A DNA stretch of 64,000 nt, taken from assembly GCA_001644045.1 (NCBI GenBank), contig LUUF01000115.1:1-64000 (forward strand). Reading direction: 5' to 3'. This document shows, piece by piece, positions 28,549 through 36,153 of this stretch. Origin of the DNA: Methylomonas methanica (GTDB lineage Bacteria > Pseudomonadota > Gammaproteobacteria > Methylococcales > Methylomonadaceae). A program made the position numbers and the translations under genes. Every line of letters starts with the position of its first letter. The first letter of the stretch is position 1. A model generated the notes under the pieces. The model was not told where the DNA came from. It ran no database searches and saw nothing but the letters and a program-made list of their open reading frames with translations.

Positions 28549-29240
28549 GTGCGCCGCTGGCTCCGGTTTATGTTTACGAGTTGCCGGTCAGGCTCTGGCA
28601 TGCCGTCAACGCGCTGGCGATCACGGTGCTGGCGGTCAGCGGATACCTGATCGCCGAACCGCTGGCTTCGCCGGCTGGCGAAGCGTCCGAGCATTTTCTG
28701 ATGGGCTATATCCGCTTCGCGCATTTCGCGGCGGGCTATGTGTTGGCGATTGGGCTGTTGGGGCGATTGTACTGGGCCTATGCCGGTAACGAACATGCCC
28801 GGCAAATCTTTCTGCCGCCCTTGCTGCAAGCGCACTTCTGGGACGGCGTTTTGCAAGAAGTGCTGTGGTATGCATTTTTGACCAAGTCGCCGCGCCATTA
28901 CATCGGTCACAACCCGCTGGCGATCTTGGCGATGCATTTCGTGTTGGTGTGGGGCTCGCTGTTCATGATCTTCACCGGCTTTGCCTTGTACGGCGAAGGT
29001 GAGGGGCAGGGTAGTTGGCAATACACGCTGTTCAGCAGCTGGTTATTGCCCTTGTTTGGAGACAGCCAAACTGTGCATACCTGGCACCATTTGGTGATGT
29101 GGTTCATCGTCTGCTTTGTGTTGATTCATATCTATGTTGCCGTGCGCGAGGACAAACTGTCCGGACAAAGCATGCTGTCCACGATAGCCACCGGCTGGCG
29201 CACCTTTAAAGACGACAAGCCGGTGGACGATGCTCATTAA
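28545..29240 (+). CDS. hoxZ: Hydrogenase b-type cytochrome subunit
   Basis: The 231-residue integral membrane diheme cytochrome b (HoxZ/HyaC/CybH) passes electrons from the hydrogenase to quinone. Four hydrophobic helices and histidines in VRLWHAVNALAI, RFAHFAAGYVLAIGL, LAMHFVLVWGSLF and TWHHLVMWFIVCF agree with the family heme ligands. ATG 28545 overlaps the stop of the small upstream gene. It ends just before a palindromic repeat. Confidence 0.95.
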   Translation: MSAPLAPVYVYELPVRLWHAVNALAITVLAVSGYLIAEPLASPAGEASEHFLMGYIRFAHFAAGYVLAIGLLGRLYWAYAGNEHARQIFLPPLLQAHFWDGVLQEVLWYAFLTKSPRHYIGHNPLAILAMHFVLVWGSLFMIFTGFALYGEGEGQGSWQYTLFSSWLLPLFGDSQTVHTWHHLVMWFIVCFVLIHIYVAVREDKLSGQSMLSTIATGWRTFKDDKPVDDAH

Positions 29241-29243
29241 ATT

Positions 29244-29313
29244 CGTAGAGTGGGCACGGTTTTGGTGCCCACGCGGAATCGAACGGTGGGCACTTGACTG
29301 TGCCCACTCTACG
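29244..29313. repeat. Paired palindromic repeat (REP/BIME-like) between hoxZ and hoxM
   Basis: A 14-base perfect inverted repeat (CGTAGAGTGGGCAC at 29244 and GTGCCCACTCTACG at 29300) brackets two inner hairpins, each with GTGGGCAC/GTGCCCAC arms. A single-hairpin relative lies at 37276-37305. Such elements are dispersed by RAYT transposases in other bacteria. Inside an operon it may change mRNA stability or cause partial termination between hoxZ and hoxM. Confidence 0.85.
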
Positions 29314-29329
29314 TTTGTCTAAGCGGGTC

Positions 29330-30016
29330 ATGGCAAGTACTTCATCCAACATTCTACTACTCGGCATCGGCAACCTGCTCTGGGCCGACGAAGGCTTTGG
29401 CGTGCGCGTCGTCGAGCATCTGCAAAAACACTACCGTTTCCCGGATAACGTGCAGGTGGTGGACGGCGGTACGCAGGGCGTGTATCTGATCGAGTATGTG
29501 CAGGCGGCGGACGTATTAGTGGTGTTCGACGCGGTGGATTACGGCTTGCCGCCGGCCACTATCAAACGGGTAGAAAACGACGAGGTGCCGAACTTTCTGG
29601 GCGCCAAGAAAATGAGTCTGCATCAAACCGGCTTTCAGGAAGTGCTGGCGCTGGCGCAAATGCTCGGTCAGTATCCTCAGCATTTGCTGTTGATCGGCGT
29701 ACAGCCGGAAGAATTGGAAGATTACGGCGGCAGCCTGCGGCCCGCCATCAAGGCGCAGATTCAGCCGGCTATTGATATGGCTTTAGCGTATCTACAAGAC
29801 TTTGGCGTGAGTGCGGAGTGTGTGGATCTGCCTGGCGAGTTAGCCGATCCGATCTTGAACATTCAACGCTACGAACAAGAACGCCCCTCGCCCGACCAAG
29901 CCTGCCGATTGGGTGACGACCGCATCGTATTATCCGCCGCGTTCGAAGTGAAACCGCCTTCCGCTTCCGATATGCCCAGCCTGCAAGTCGATGTCGATTA
30001 TCGGGGCAAATACTGA
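29330..30016 (+). CDS. hoxM: Hydrogenase large-subunit maturation endopeptidase
   Basis: The 228-residue protein is a HoxM/HyaD/HybD-type nickel-dependent protease that removes the HoxG C-terminal tail once Ni is in place. The opening ILLLGIGNLLWADEGFGVR has the conserved metal-binding Glu. The other motifs are VVDGGTQGVYL, VVFDAVDYG and KKMSLHQTGFQEVL with the conserved His. ATG 29330 is preferred to 29294, which lies in the repeat. The C-terminal extension past about residue 165 is longer than in E. coli HyaD. It overlaps hoxL by one base. Confidence 0.95.
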   Translation: MASTSSNILLLGIGNLLWADEGFGVRVVEHLQKHYRFPDNVQVVDGGTQGVYLIEYVQAADVLVVFDAVDYGLPPATIKRVENDEVPNFLGAKKMSLHQTGFQEVLALAQMLGQYPQHLLLIGVQPEELEDYGGSLRPAIKAQIQPAIDMALAYLQDFGVSAECVDLPGELADPILNIQRYEQERPSPDQACRLGDDRIVLSAAFEVKPPSASDMPSLQVDVDYRGKY

Positions 30017-30312
30017 TGTGCATCGGCATCCCCATGCAAGTCATCGAGCCGCGTGGCGATGCCGCATTGTGCGAGTATAGGGGCCAAACCACGCTGATCG
30101 ACATGATGCTGGTCGGCGAACAAGTAACCGGCACTTGGTTGCTGGTGTTTTTGGATGCGGCGCGGGAAGTCATCTCCGCGGAACGAGCCGCACAAATCGC
30201 CGATGCCTTAGAAGCCATGCGCTTAGCTATGCAAGGCGAAACCAACTTCGACCATTTATTCGCCGACCTGGTCGACCGCGAACCCGAACTGCCGGAATTT
30301 TTAAGAACATGA
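30016..30312 (+). CDS. hoxL: HypC-family hydrogenase chaperone HoxL/HupF
   Basis: The 98-residue protein is a HypC paralogue. It starts MCIGIPMQVIEP with the functional N-terminal Cys2 that binds the iron intermediate, and has GEQVTGTWLLVFLDAAREV. HoxL/HupF serves the membrane-bound enzyme and protects it during aerobic assembly, while the second copy (35926) is the general HypC. It overlaps neighbours on both sides. It is longer than HypC because of an acidic C-terminal extension. Confidence 0.93.
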   Translation: MCIGIPMQVIEPRGDAALCEYRGQTTLIDMMLVGEQVTGTWLLVFLDAAREVISAERAAQIADALEAMRLAMQGETNFDHLFADLVDREPELPEFLRT

Positions 30313-30731
30313 CCTCACCCTTGCTGGAGAAATTGCAAACCCGCCACGGCCTGCCGCTTCTGGATGCCGACGGTTACGATTTATTCGTTCACGGCCATGA
30401 AACGGTCGTGCTGTTCTTTGCCAATGACCCGCTGATGTTTCCGGAAAGCCACGATTTGGCGGTGATTTTGCCGGAGTTGTTAAAAGCCTTTGCCGGCCGT
30501 TTACACGGCGCGCTGATCGACAAGTCCATCGAGCGCGAGTTGCAGGCCAGGCTTCGGTTTACCAGTTGGCCGTCCTTAGTGTTTCTGCGGGGAGGTGAGT
30601 ATTTGGGTGTGATTACCGGGATCAAGGATTGGGCGGAATACGGGCAGGAGTTTGCGCGGATTTTAGCCGCCGAGCCGGGGCAACCGCCGGGGTTTGATCT
30701 TGGGAAGGTTTGTGGTGTTGGGCATGCTTAG
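30309..30731 (+). CDS. hoxO: Hydrogenase accessory protein HoxO/HyaE/HupG
   Basis: The 140-residue protein has a thioredoxin-like fold without the CxxC, as in HyaE/HupG/HoxO (HETVVLFFANDPLMFPES, FTSWPSLVFLRGGEYLGVITGI). In Cupriavidus it binds the HoxK Tat signal peptide and delays export until assembly is finished. Start ATG 30309 overlaps the hoxL stop (ATGA). The next hydrogenase gene, hoxQ, is 1.3 kb away because repeats and a toxin-antitoxin patch intervene. Confidence 0.92.
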   Translation: MTSPLLEKLQTRHGLPLLDADGYDLFVHGHETVVLFFANDPLMFPESHDLAVILPELLKAFAGRLHGALIDKSIERELQARLRFTSWPSLVFLRGGEYLGVITGIKDWAEYGQEFARILAAEPGQPPGFDLGKVCGVGHA

Positions 30732-30780
30732 TTTGTTTTTGACGGTGTTTGCTGGCTTTAAATAACTTAGCGGTCTAATT

Positions 30781-30817
30781 CCCTCTCCCTGCGGGAGAGG
30801 GCTAGGGTGAGGGGAAT
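30781..30817. repeat. REP-like palindrome downstream of hoxO
   Basis: CCCTCTCCC at 30781 and GGGAGAGGG at 30793 form a 9-base hairpin, followed by GCTAGGGTGAGGGG. The sequence belongs to the widespread CCCTCTCCC-type dispersed repeat of proteobacteria. A stretch at 30841 (GTGTCGCTATCGCGG) resembles the end of the hairpin-array element at 31840 and may be a remnant of one. Confidence 0.75.
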
Positions 30818-30939
30818 CTCATCGGCTCTTTAACAATTTGGTGTCGCTATCGCGGCAGAAATGAGGTTGGACGTATACTATCGCCGTCGCGCCTGTACTG
30901 GCGTGACTGAGTTTTCTACTTAACGGGGGTATCGCTGAT

Positions 30940-31164
30940 ATGAATCTCACACAACTGGAAGCCGAAATATTTTCCTTACCGCTTAAAGACCGGGCCGCTT
31001 TGGCACAGCGTTTGTTATTGAGCCTCGAGGAAGTTTCTGAATCTGACTTTGAGCGGTTATGGGGCGAGGAATCGGCGCGTCGAGTGGCTGAGTTCGACGC
31101 TGGCAAAGTGCAATCTATTTCCGGCAAGTTAGTTGCCGAGAAAGCCCGAGCCTTGATTAGGTGA
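30940..31164 (+). CDS. Antitoxin of a RelE/ParE-type toxin-antitoxin pair
   Basis: The 74-residue protein resembles the TIGR02574-type addiction module family (EIFSLPLKDRAALAQRLLLSLEE at the N-terminus, a short acidic C-terminus). It should bind and neutralise the toxin encoded next, whose start overlaps its stop by four bases. It sits between hoxO and hoxQ with repeats on both sides, which points to insertion into the operon. Confidence 0.85.
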   Translation: MNLTQLEAEIFSLPLKDRAALAQRLLLSLEEVSESDFERLWGEESARRVAEFDAGKVQSISGKLVAEKARALIR

Positions 31165-31454
31165 ACTACGAGTTTCTTCCCGAGGCGGAAGCCGAATATC
31201 TGGAAGCGATTCGGTTTTACCAAGATAAACAAAACCGGCTTGGTGCTTTGTTGATTGATGACTTCGAACGTGCCGTGAATTTGATTGTTCAAAAACCGGA
31301 AACTTGGCGAATGGTTCATCCAGCAGGCGTCCGCCGCATTGGTCTATCGCATTTTCCTTATTCGGTGTTTTATCGAAATTCTGCCGGGCGGATATTGATT
31401 ACGGCGTTTGCCCACCATCGGCGTAGGCCGGGATATTGGCTTTCTCGGGTTTAA
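31161..31454 (+). CDS. RelE/ParE-superfamily toxin
   Basis: The 97-residue protein has the compact RelE/ParE layout: an opening YEFLPEAEAEYLEAIRFYQ, the central GALLIDDFERAVNLI helix, and the C-terminal RRIGLSHFPYSVFYR and ITAFAHHRRRPGYW. The family includes ribosome-dependent mRNA nucleases and gyrase poisons; which type this is cannot be told from sequence. It is coupled to the upstream antitoxin. Confidence 0.86.
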   Translation: MNYEFLPEAEAEYLEAIRFYQDKQNRLGALLIDDFERAVNLIVQKPETWRMVHPAGVRRIGLSHFPYSVFYRNSAGRILITAFAHHRRRPGYWLSRV

Positions 31455-31469
31455 TTAAAAAGGCTGAAC

Positions 31470-31745
31470 ATGGCGACAGAATTTATGGTTGAAGAAAATG
31501 AGATTGTCGATTATGTCGAAGGCGGTGCGGTTGTCAGTGTCGATAACTTGGATGGGGAAAAAAGCCGCTATAGCTAAATCGCCCGTGACCAAATAGGCAA
31601 AAAGAAAACGGTCAGCATTCGGTTGTTGGAAAGCGATCTTGAACGGTTGAAGGCGCAGTCGGTTAGGCAGGGCCTGCCGTATCAGGTGTTGATTAGTTCG
31701 TTGATACATCAGTATGCGAATGGGAAGATTAAACTTGATGTTTGA
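31470..31745 (+). pseudogene. Ribbon-helix-helix antitoxin-like gene with internal stop
   Basis: Reading from ATG 31470 gives an acidic N-terminus (MATEFMVEENEIVDYVEGG). A TAA follows at codon 36 (31575-31577). The frame then continues to 31745 as a typical ribbon-helix-helix DNA-binding segment (KKKTVSIRLLESDLERLKAQ, then LISSLIHQYANGKI). Together they make a 91-residue BrnA/CopG-like antitoxin without its toxin. It is either decayed or carries a sequencing error. It follows the RelE-like toxin by 15 bases. Confidence 0.7.
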
Positions 31746-31770
31746 TAATTTCGTTTTTCTGGTTTTTTCT

Positions 31771-31821
31771 GGTTCCCAATCTCCAGGTTGGGAACCGTGG
31801 CCTTGGAAGCTCTAGCTTCCA
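31771..31821. repeat. Two short palindromes downstream of the antitoxin remnant
   Basis: A 9-base perfect hairpin (GGTTCCCAA at 31771 and TTGGGAACC at 31788) is followed by an 8-base one (TGGAAGCT at 31804 and AGCTTCCA at 31814). This pair has the look of dispersed extragenic palindromes. It directly precedes the hairpin-array element. Confidence 0.75.
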
Positions 31822-31839
31822 GTCTTGTTGATTAAATGT

Positions 31840-31979
31840 GTCGCTGTCGCGACGGGTTTATTTAAAGTCGGGCCGACAAATCGGCAGGATTGCCGATTTG
31901 CATGCGGAGCACCCGCAGGGTGAAACACAAGGATGTGTTTCGTGAAACCGACATGCAAAACCAGCCTCGCGATAGTGAC
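31840..31979 (+). repeat. Hairpin-array repeat element, short copy (A)
   Basis: The 140-base element is bounded by inverted ends (GTCGCTGTCGCGAC at the left; TCGCGATAGTGAC at the right). Inside are an 8-base-pair hairpin with loop AGGATT (31878-31899) and a 7-base-pair hairpin with loop AAGGAT (31922-31941). Both stems and much of the spacing recur in the long copy at 56765-57187. It lies in front of hoxQ, within the interrupted hydrogenase operon. GGA in a hexaloop is the hallmark of CsrA/RsmA sites. Confidence 0.8.
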
Positions 31980-32034
31980 ACCAATAAACAAACTCCAATA
32001 AATTAACCAGATAACTCAAATCGGTCGCCAAAAT

Positions 32035-32883
32035 ATGACATCAATAACTCTCCCAATTTTCGGCCAAGGCAGCCAACCCGCCGAGGAAGACGGCGTCGAA
32101 CTCGACTATCTGGCAATGCCGGAAGAAATGGCGACCTACCGGATGCCGACGATTTCGGTGGACTTGAACGCGGCTGATTTGGCGCATGCCAAAACCGTGT
32201 TGCAGCAACTGGAACAGGATTTAGCCGCTTACCCGGCAACCAGCCAAACCATAGACTTGATAACTCTGGACCAAACCAATCGCCAGTTCGTCGACGAACT
32301 GCTCGGCGAGGGCGAGGTCAGCATGTTGTGTAACGGCACGCAAACCCTGCGAATTCAGGAATCAGTGTTGGCCGGCGTCTGGCGTTCGCAGCGTTTGGAT
32401 GGGCAAAAACAGATCGTTACCGATACCTTGGAAGTCGGCATCATCCCGCAAGCCATCTTGGAAACCGCATTTGCCGATGCTGCTAAACACATCGATGCCG
32501 ACATGAGCGGCTTGCCGGACGGGGTAATGAACGCGCCGCCGCTGCTGGCGGAGTTGAATGCCAAAATAGCCGAGCATCAACCCGGCGCGGAAGCGCATAT
32601 CATTAATCTCAGTCTGTTGCCGCAGACCGAGCAGGATTTGGCGTTTTTGGAACAACGTTTGGGCAGAGGCGGAGTGACGATTTTGTCGCGCGGTTATGGC
32701 AACTGTCGGATCGACGCCACGGCGACTCGGAACGTCTGGTGGGTACGATATTTTAATTCGCAGGACACTTTGATTCTGAATACCCTGGAAGTTAGCGAGG
32801 TGCCGAATGTGGCGTGCGCGTCGGCGGAAGACATTGCCGACAGCCATCAGCGCTTGCAGGAGATTTTGCAGGTGTATTTGTGA
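32035..32883 (+). CDS. hoxQ: Hydrogenase accessory protein HoxQ/HyaF/HupH
   Basis: The 282-residue protein is the HyaF/HupH/HoxQ family member of the MBH maturation set. It has two related halves: VSMLCNGTQTLRIQESVLAG with VWRSQRL, then VTILSRGYGNCRIDATATRN with VWWVRYFNSQ. HoxQ binds the small-subunit precursor with HoxO and is needed for cofactor assembly in air. It follows the repeat-rich gap and overlaps hoxR at its stop. Confidence 0.94.
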   Translation: MTSITLPIFGQGSQPAEEDGVELDYLAMPEEMATYRMPTISVDLNAADLAHAKTVLQQLEQDLAAYPATSQTIDLITLDQTNRQFVDELLGEGEVSMLCNGTQTLRIQESVLAGVWRSQRLDGQKQIVTDTLEVGIIPQAILETAFADAAKHIDADMSGLPDGVMNAPPLLAELNAKIAEHQPGAEAHIINLSLLPQTEQDLAFLEQRLGRGGVTILSRGYGNCRIDATATRNVWWVRYFNSQDTLILNTLEVSEVPNVACASAEDIADSHQRLQEILQVYL

Positions 32884-33101
32884 GCGACGACTTCTTCGCC
32901 GGTGCTTACGGCGGCGATGCCTCGCGCTTGCCGGCGGATGCCAAATTGGAATGTAAAATCTGTTGGCATGTTTACGATCCGGCCGAAGGCGACGCCGTCT
33001 GGCAAGTGCCGCCCGGCACAGCCTTTGCCGACTTGCCCGAGCACTGGAGCTGCCCGCAATGCGGCGCGCCGAAGCAGGGCTTTTTGGTGCTGGACGACTG
33101 A
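32880..33101 (+). CDS. hoxR: Rubredoxin HoxR/HupI
   Basis: The 73-residue rubredoxin has both iron-binding pairs (CKICWHVYDP and CPQCGAPKQGF) and the DLPEHWSCP core. GTG 32880 overlaps the hoxQ stop. HoxR/HupI occurs with O2-tolerant and aerobically made hydrogenases and helps in forming the special proximal cluster under oxygen. This fits the extra cysteines in HoxK. hoxT follows after two bases. Confidence 0.95.
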   Translation: MSDDFFAGAYGGDASRLPADAKLECKICWHVYDPAEGDAVWQVPPGTAFADLPEHWSCPQCGAPKQGFLVLDD

Positions 33102-33103
33102 CT

Positions 33104-33565
33104 ATGCACTGGCGGGACGGCGAGCAGATTCGGCAGACTTTGGAGGCGGTGTTTAACGACATCCTGACCACGCGGATGCGAGATATGCCGCTGCTGAATC
33201 CGGCACTGGCGGTGCGGGCGCTCGGTTTTGACCGCTACAACGCCGATTGGCCGGGTGTATTGATTACGCCGTGGTTTATGAATGTGTTGCTATTCCCGGG
33301 GGCGGAGAGCGGCTGGATAACTCAAGTACCCGGCAGCAAATTCGAGCAGATTTTCCCGTACGGTAGCTTCGAATTTACCGTCGCCGACGAAGCGCAACTG
33401 GGCCGGTACGCGCAGTGTTCGCTGTTTTCGCCGATGTTTCAGTTTGCCGATCAAGCGGCGGCATTGGCTGCGGCGGAGAGCGCCTTGCAAGCCTTGCTGA
33501 CCGGCCCCGCGCCGAGCGCTATCAGCCGCCGCGATTTGTTGCGCGGCAATCTGGGTAGTCGTTAA
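33104..33565 (+). CDS. hoxT: Hydrogenase chaperone HoxT/HybE/HupJ
   Basis: The 153-residue protein is a HybE/HupJ-type chaperone for the large subunit (PLLNPALAVRALGF, WPGVLITPWFMNVLLFPG, and FPYGSFEFTVADE). It is thought to hold precursor and Tat-bound complexes in check before export. ATG 33104 lies two bases after hoxR and one base before hoxV its stop ends, giving a tightly packed operon. The shorter start agrees with the family N-terminus. Confidence 0.93.
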   Translation: MHWRDGEQIRQTLEAVFNDILTTRMRDMPLLNPALAVRALGFDRYNADWPGVLITPWFMNVLLFPGAESGWITQVPGSKFEQIFPYGSFEFTVADEAQLGRYAQCSLFSPMFQFADQAAALAAAESALQALLTGPAPSAISRRDLLRGNLGSR

Positions 33566-34717
33566 GTGACGCCGGCCGGTGAGATTTATATCGAACTGGT
33601 TCGCCGGGCCGGACAGGTTGGGACTGTAAATATAGTCTCGACACGGCCGGAGGCGGCGCGGGTGTTGATCGGCAACACGCCGGAACAGGTGTTGAGCGTG
33701 GTGCCGCTACTGTTTTCATTATGCGGTAATGCTCAGGCTTACGCGGCTTTACTGGCCTGCCGTGCTGCCTTGCAGATGCCGGCCGAGCCGGAAGCAGATG
33801 CTGCTCGGGAATGCTTGCTGCAATTGGAAACCGTGCGCGAACATGCCTGGCGGATATTGCTAGATTGGCCAGGCTTGCTGAAAAGGCAACCGGACAAAAC
33901 AGCCGTTGCGGCGTTGTTGAAAATCGATAGACAGTTTAAGGCGTGTCTATTCCAGGATGGCGAGGCCTTTATACCGGATAGCCGGTTGCAGATCGACGCG
34001 CCGCGATTGCAGAGTTTGCTGGCCGAACTGACCGGCTTGATCGACCAAACCATTTTCGATGGCGGCCTGAGCGGATTTCTCGCGATTACGGACGAAGCGC
34101 AATTGCGCGATTGGCTGGATGGTAACTCGGCCTTGTCTGCCGAGTTATTGAACGCACTGTACCGGTGGAATTGGTTGGCGCTGGGATATAGCGATGTGGC
34201 TTGTTTACCGGAATTAGACTACGCCGAGCTGCATAGGCAATTGCAAAACGAGGATTTATCGGCATTCTGCCGTGCGCCGCAGTGGCAAGGCCACTGTTAC
34301 GAAACGACGCCATTAAGTCGCCAGCAAGCGCAACCGCTGATAGCTGAGTTGCAAAGCCGTTACGACAATAGTTTGTTGGTGCGGTTTGTGGCGGTTTTAC
34401 TGGAAGTGGCGGCAATCCCGCAAGGTTTGACTGCGTCAGAAGGACGGGCGTACGCCGCCAATTGCATCGGTCTGGCACAAGTGCAAGCAGCGCGGGGCTT
34501 ATTGATTCATCGCCTGGCCTTACGCCAAGGCCGGGTGTACGATTACCGCATCGTCGCACCGACCGAATGGAATTTTCATCCCGATGGCGTGCTGGCCCAA
34601 GGCTTAAAGTCTTTGCAAGCGGACAATGCGGATGGCTTGCGGCAACAAGCGGAATGGCTGATCAACGCGGTCGATCCCTGTGTGCAATACCGGCTAGTGC
34701 TGACGCCGGAAAACTAA
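33566..34717 (+). CDS. hoxV: Large-subunit-like scaffold HoxV/HupK
   Basis: The 383-residue protein resembles the [NiFe] large subunit but lacks the full set of active-site cysteines; a DPCVQYRLVL near the C-terminus echoes DPCxxC. HoxV/HupK is thought to act as a scaffold that carries the Fe(CN)2CO group during assembly. GTG 33566 follows the hoxT stop directly. The closing pattern VVAPTEWNFHPDGVLAQGL, here with a leading I for V, is typical of the family. Confidence 0.9.
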   Translation: MTPAGEIYIELVRRAGQVGTVNIVSTRPEAARVLIGNTPEQVLSVVPLLFSLCGNAQAYAALLACRAALQMPAEPEADAARECLLQLETVREHAWRILLDWPGLLKRQPDKTAVAALLKIDRQFKACLFQDGEAFIPDSRLQIDAPRLQSLLAELTGLIDQTIFDGGLSGFLAITDEAQLRDWLDGNSALSAELLNALYRWNWLALGYSDVACLPELDYAELHRQLQNEDLSAFCRAPQWQGHCYETTPLSRQQAQPLIAELQSRYDNSLLVRFVAVLLEVAAIPQGLTASEGRAYAANCIGLAQVQAARGLLIHRLALRQGRVYDYRIVAPTEWNFHPDGVLAQGLKSLQADNADGLRQQAEWLINAVDPCVQYRLVLTPEN

Positions 34718-34730
34718 CAGAGTAATTACC

Positions 34731-35072
34731 ATGCACGAAATGTCGCTCTGCGAGAGCGTGTTACAGATCATCGAACAACAAGCCAAGGCGCAGCAATTTG
34801 CCAAAGTCAAAACCGTGTGGCTGGAGATCGGTGCTCTGTCTGGGGTGGAGCCGGAGGCGATGCATTTTAGTTTTGAAGTGGTGATGCAAGGCTCGCTGGC
34901 CGATCAGGCCCGCTTGGAAATTATCGAAATGCCGGGTGTGGCTTGGTGCATGCCTTGCGGCTGCGAAGTGTTGGTGCAACAGTTGTACGACGAATGCCCG
35001 CACTGCGGCAGTCATCAATTACAGATCGTCGACGGCGATCAAATGCGGATTAAAGAACTGGAGGTAGAGTAA
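34731..35072 (+). CDS. hypA: Hydrogenase nickel incorporation protein HypA
   Basis: The 113-residue metallochaperone binds Ni through the N-terminal [10 protein letters not shown] and Zn through two pairs, CMPCGC and CPHCGS. It delivers Ni to the large subunit with HypB. The middle ([21 protein letters not shown]) is typical. It starts 13 bases after hoxV and shares a base with hypB, so maturation genes continue the same transcript. Confidence 0.97.
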   Translation: MHEMSLCESVLQIIEQQAKAQQFAKVKTVWLEIGALSGVEPEAMHFSFEVVMQGSLADQARLEIIEMPGVAWCMPCGCEVLVQQLYDECPHCGSHQLQIVDGDQMRIKELEVE

Positions 35073-35896
35073 TGTGCGGCGTATGCGGCTGCGGCGAGGG
35101 CCCTATTCACTCGCACGACGAACCACACGATCACGAACATGATCACCACCATGGCCATGGCCATGAGCATGGACATCATCATCACGAACATAGCGCGGAA
35201 CATTCGCATGCGCCGGGGTTGACCCAGGCGCGAATGGTGCAAATCGAGCAGGATATTCTGGCCAAGAACAATCGTTATGCCGACGAAAACCGCCGCTATT
35301 TCAGCGAGCGCGGCATGCTGGCCTTGAACTTGGTGTCCAGTCCCGGTTCCGGCAAGACCACGCTGTTGACCGAAACGATCCTTTGTTTGAAAGACGAGTT
35401 GAGCATCGCGGTCATCGAGGGCGACCAACAAACCGCTCGCGATGCCGACCGCATTCGCGCTACCGGCGTGCCGGCTTTGCAAATCAATACCGGCAAGGGT
35501 TGCCATCTGGACGCGCACCGGGTGGGTCATGGATTAGAAAGCTTGAATCTGCCCGAGCATAGCCTGCTGTTCATCGAAAACGTCGGCAATCTGGTTTGCC
35601 CGTCCGCTTTTGACCTGGGTGAAGCCCACAAGGTGGTAATCCTTTCGGTCACCGAAGGCGAAGACAAGCCGATCAAATACCCGGACATGTTTCATGCCGC
35701 CGATTTGATGATCTTGAACAAAACCGATCTGCTGCCGTATCTGGATTTCGATAGCGCGCAATGCATCCAGTATGCGAAGCAAGTTAATCCACGCATCAAG
35801 GTGTTGTCCTTATCGGCCAAGACCGGCGAAGGCATGGAAAATTGGTTGACTTGGTTACGGGCGGAGATGGCTTTGCAGCGGATCGCGTATGCCTAA
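35072..35896 (+). CDS. hypB: Hydrogenase nickel GTPase HypB
   Basis: The 274-residue GTPase starts with the high-affinity Ni site CGVCGCGEG, then a nickel-storing His/Asp-rich stretch of about 35 residues (18-50, [16 protein letters not shown]). The G domain has Walker [25 protein letters not shown] and NKTDLL. Zn/Ni ligands lie in KGCHLDAH. It powers Ni insertion with HypA. The long His run suggests nickel storage as well. Confidence 0.97.
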   Translation: MCGVCGCGEGPIHSHDEPHDHEHDHHHGHGHEHGHHHHEHSAEHSHAPGLTQARMVQIEQDILAKNNRYADENRRYFSERGMLALNLVSSPGSGKTTLLTETILCLKDELSIAVIEGDQQTARDADRIRATGVPALQINTGKGCHLDAHRVGHGLESLNLPEHSLLFIENVGNLVCPSAFDLGEAHKVVILSVTEGEDKPIKYPDMFHAADLMILNKTDLLPYLDFDSAQCIQYAKQVNPRIKVLSLSAKTGEGMENWLTWLRAEMALQRIAYA

Positions 35897-35925
35897 CCGA
35901 CTTTGCCTCAACTTTTAATACTGCT

Positions 35926-36153
35926 ATGTGCCTAGCCCTGCCTGCTCAAATTACCGATATCGATTTCGCGACGCAGATGGCGACCGTCAGCGTGGACGGC
36001 GTCAAAGTCGAAGTATCTCTGGCTTTGGTCGATGATGTGAAAGTCGGCGATTACGTGCTGGTGCATGTCGGTTACGCGCTGAACAAGATCGATGAGGACG
36101 AAGCCTTGAAAACGCTGGCGTTGTTTGCAGAAGCCGGTTTGACCGCCTCATGA
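35926..36153 (+). CDS. hypC: Hydrogenase maturation chaperone HypC
   Basis: The 75-residue protein is the general HypC. It starts MCLALPAQITDI with the catalytic Cys2 and has VGDYVLVHVGYALNKIDEDEA. With HypD it forms the site where the Fe(CN)2CO unit is built. The reading frame is open further upstream, but only ATG 35926 puts Cys at position 2. The stop overlaps hypD by four bases. Confidence 0.96.
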   Translation: MCLALPAQITDIDFATQMATVSVDGVKVEVSLALVDDVKVGDYVLVHVGYALNKIDEDEALKTLALFAEAGLTAS

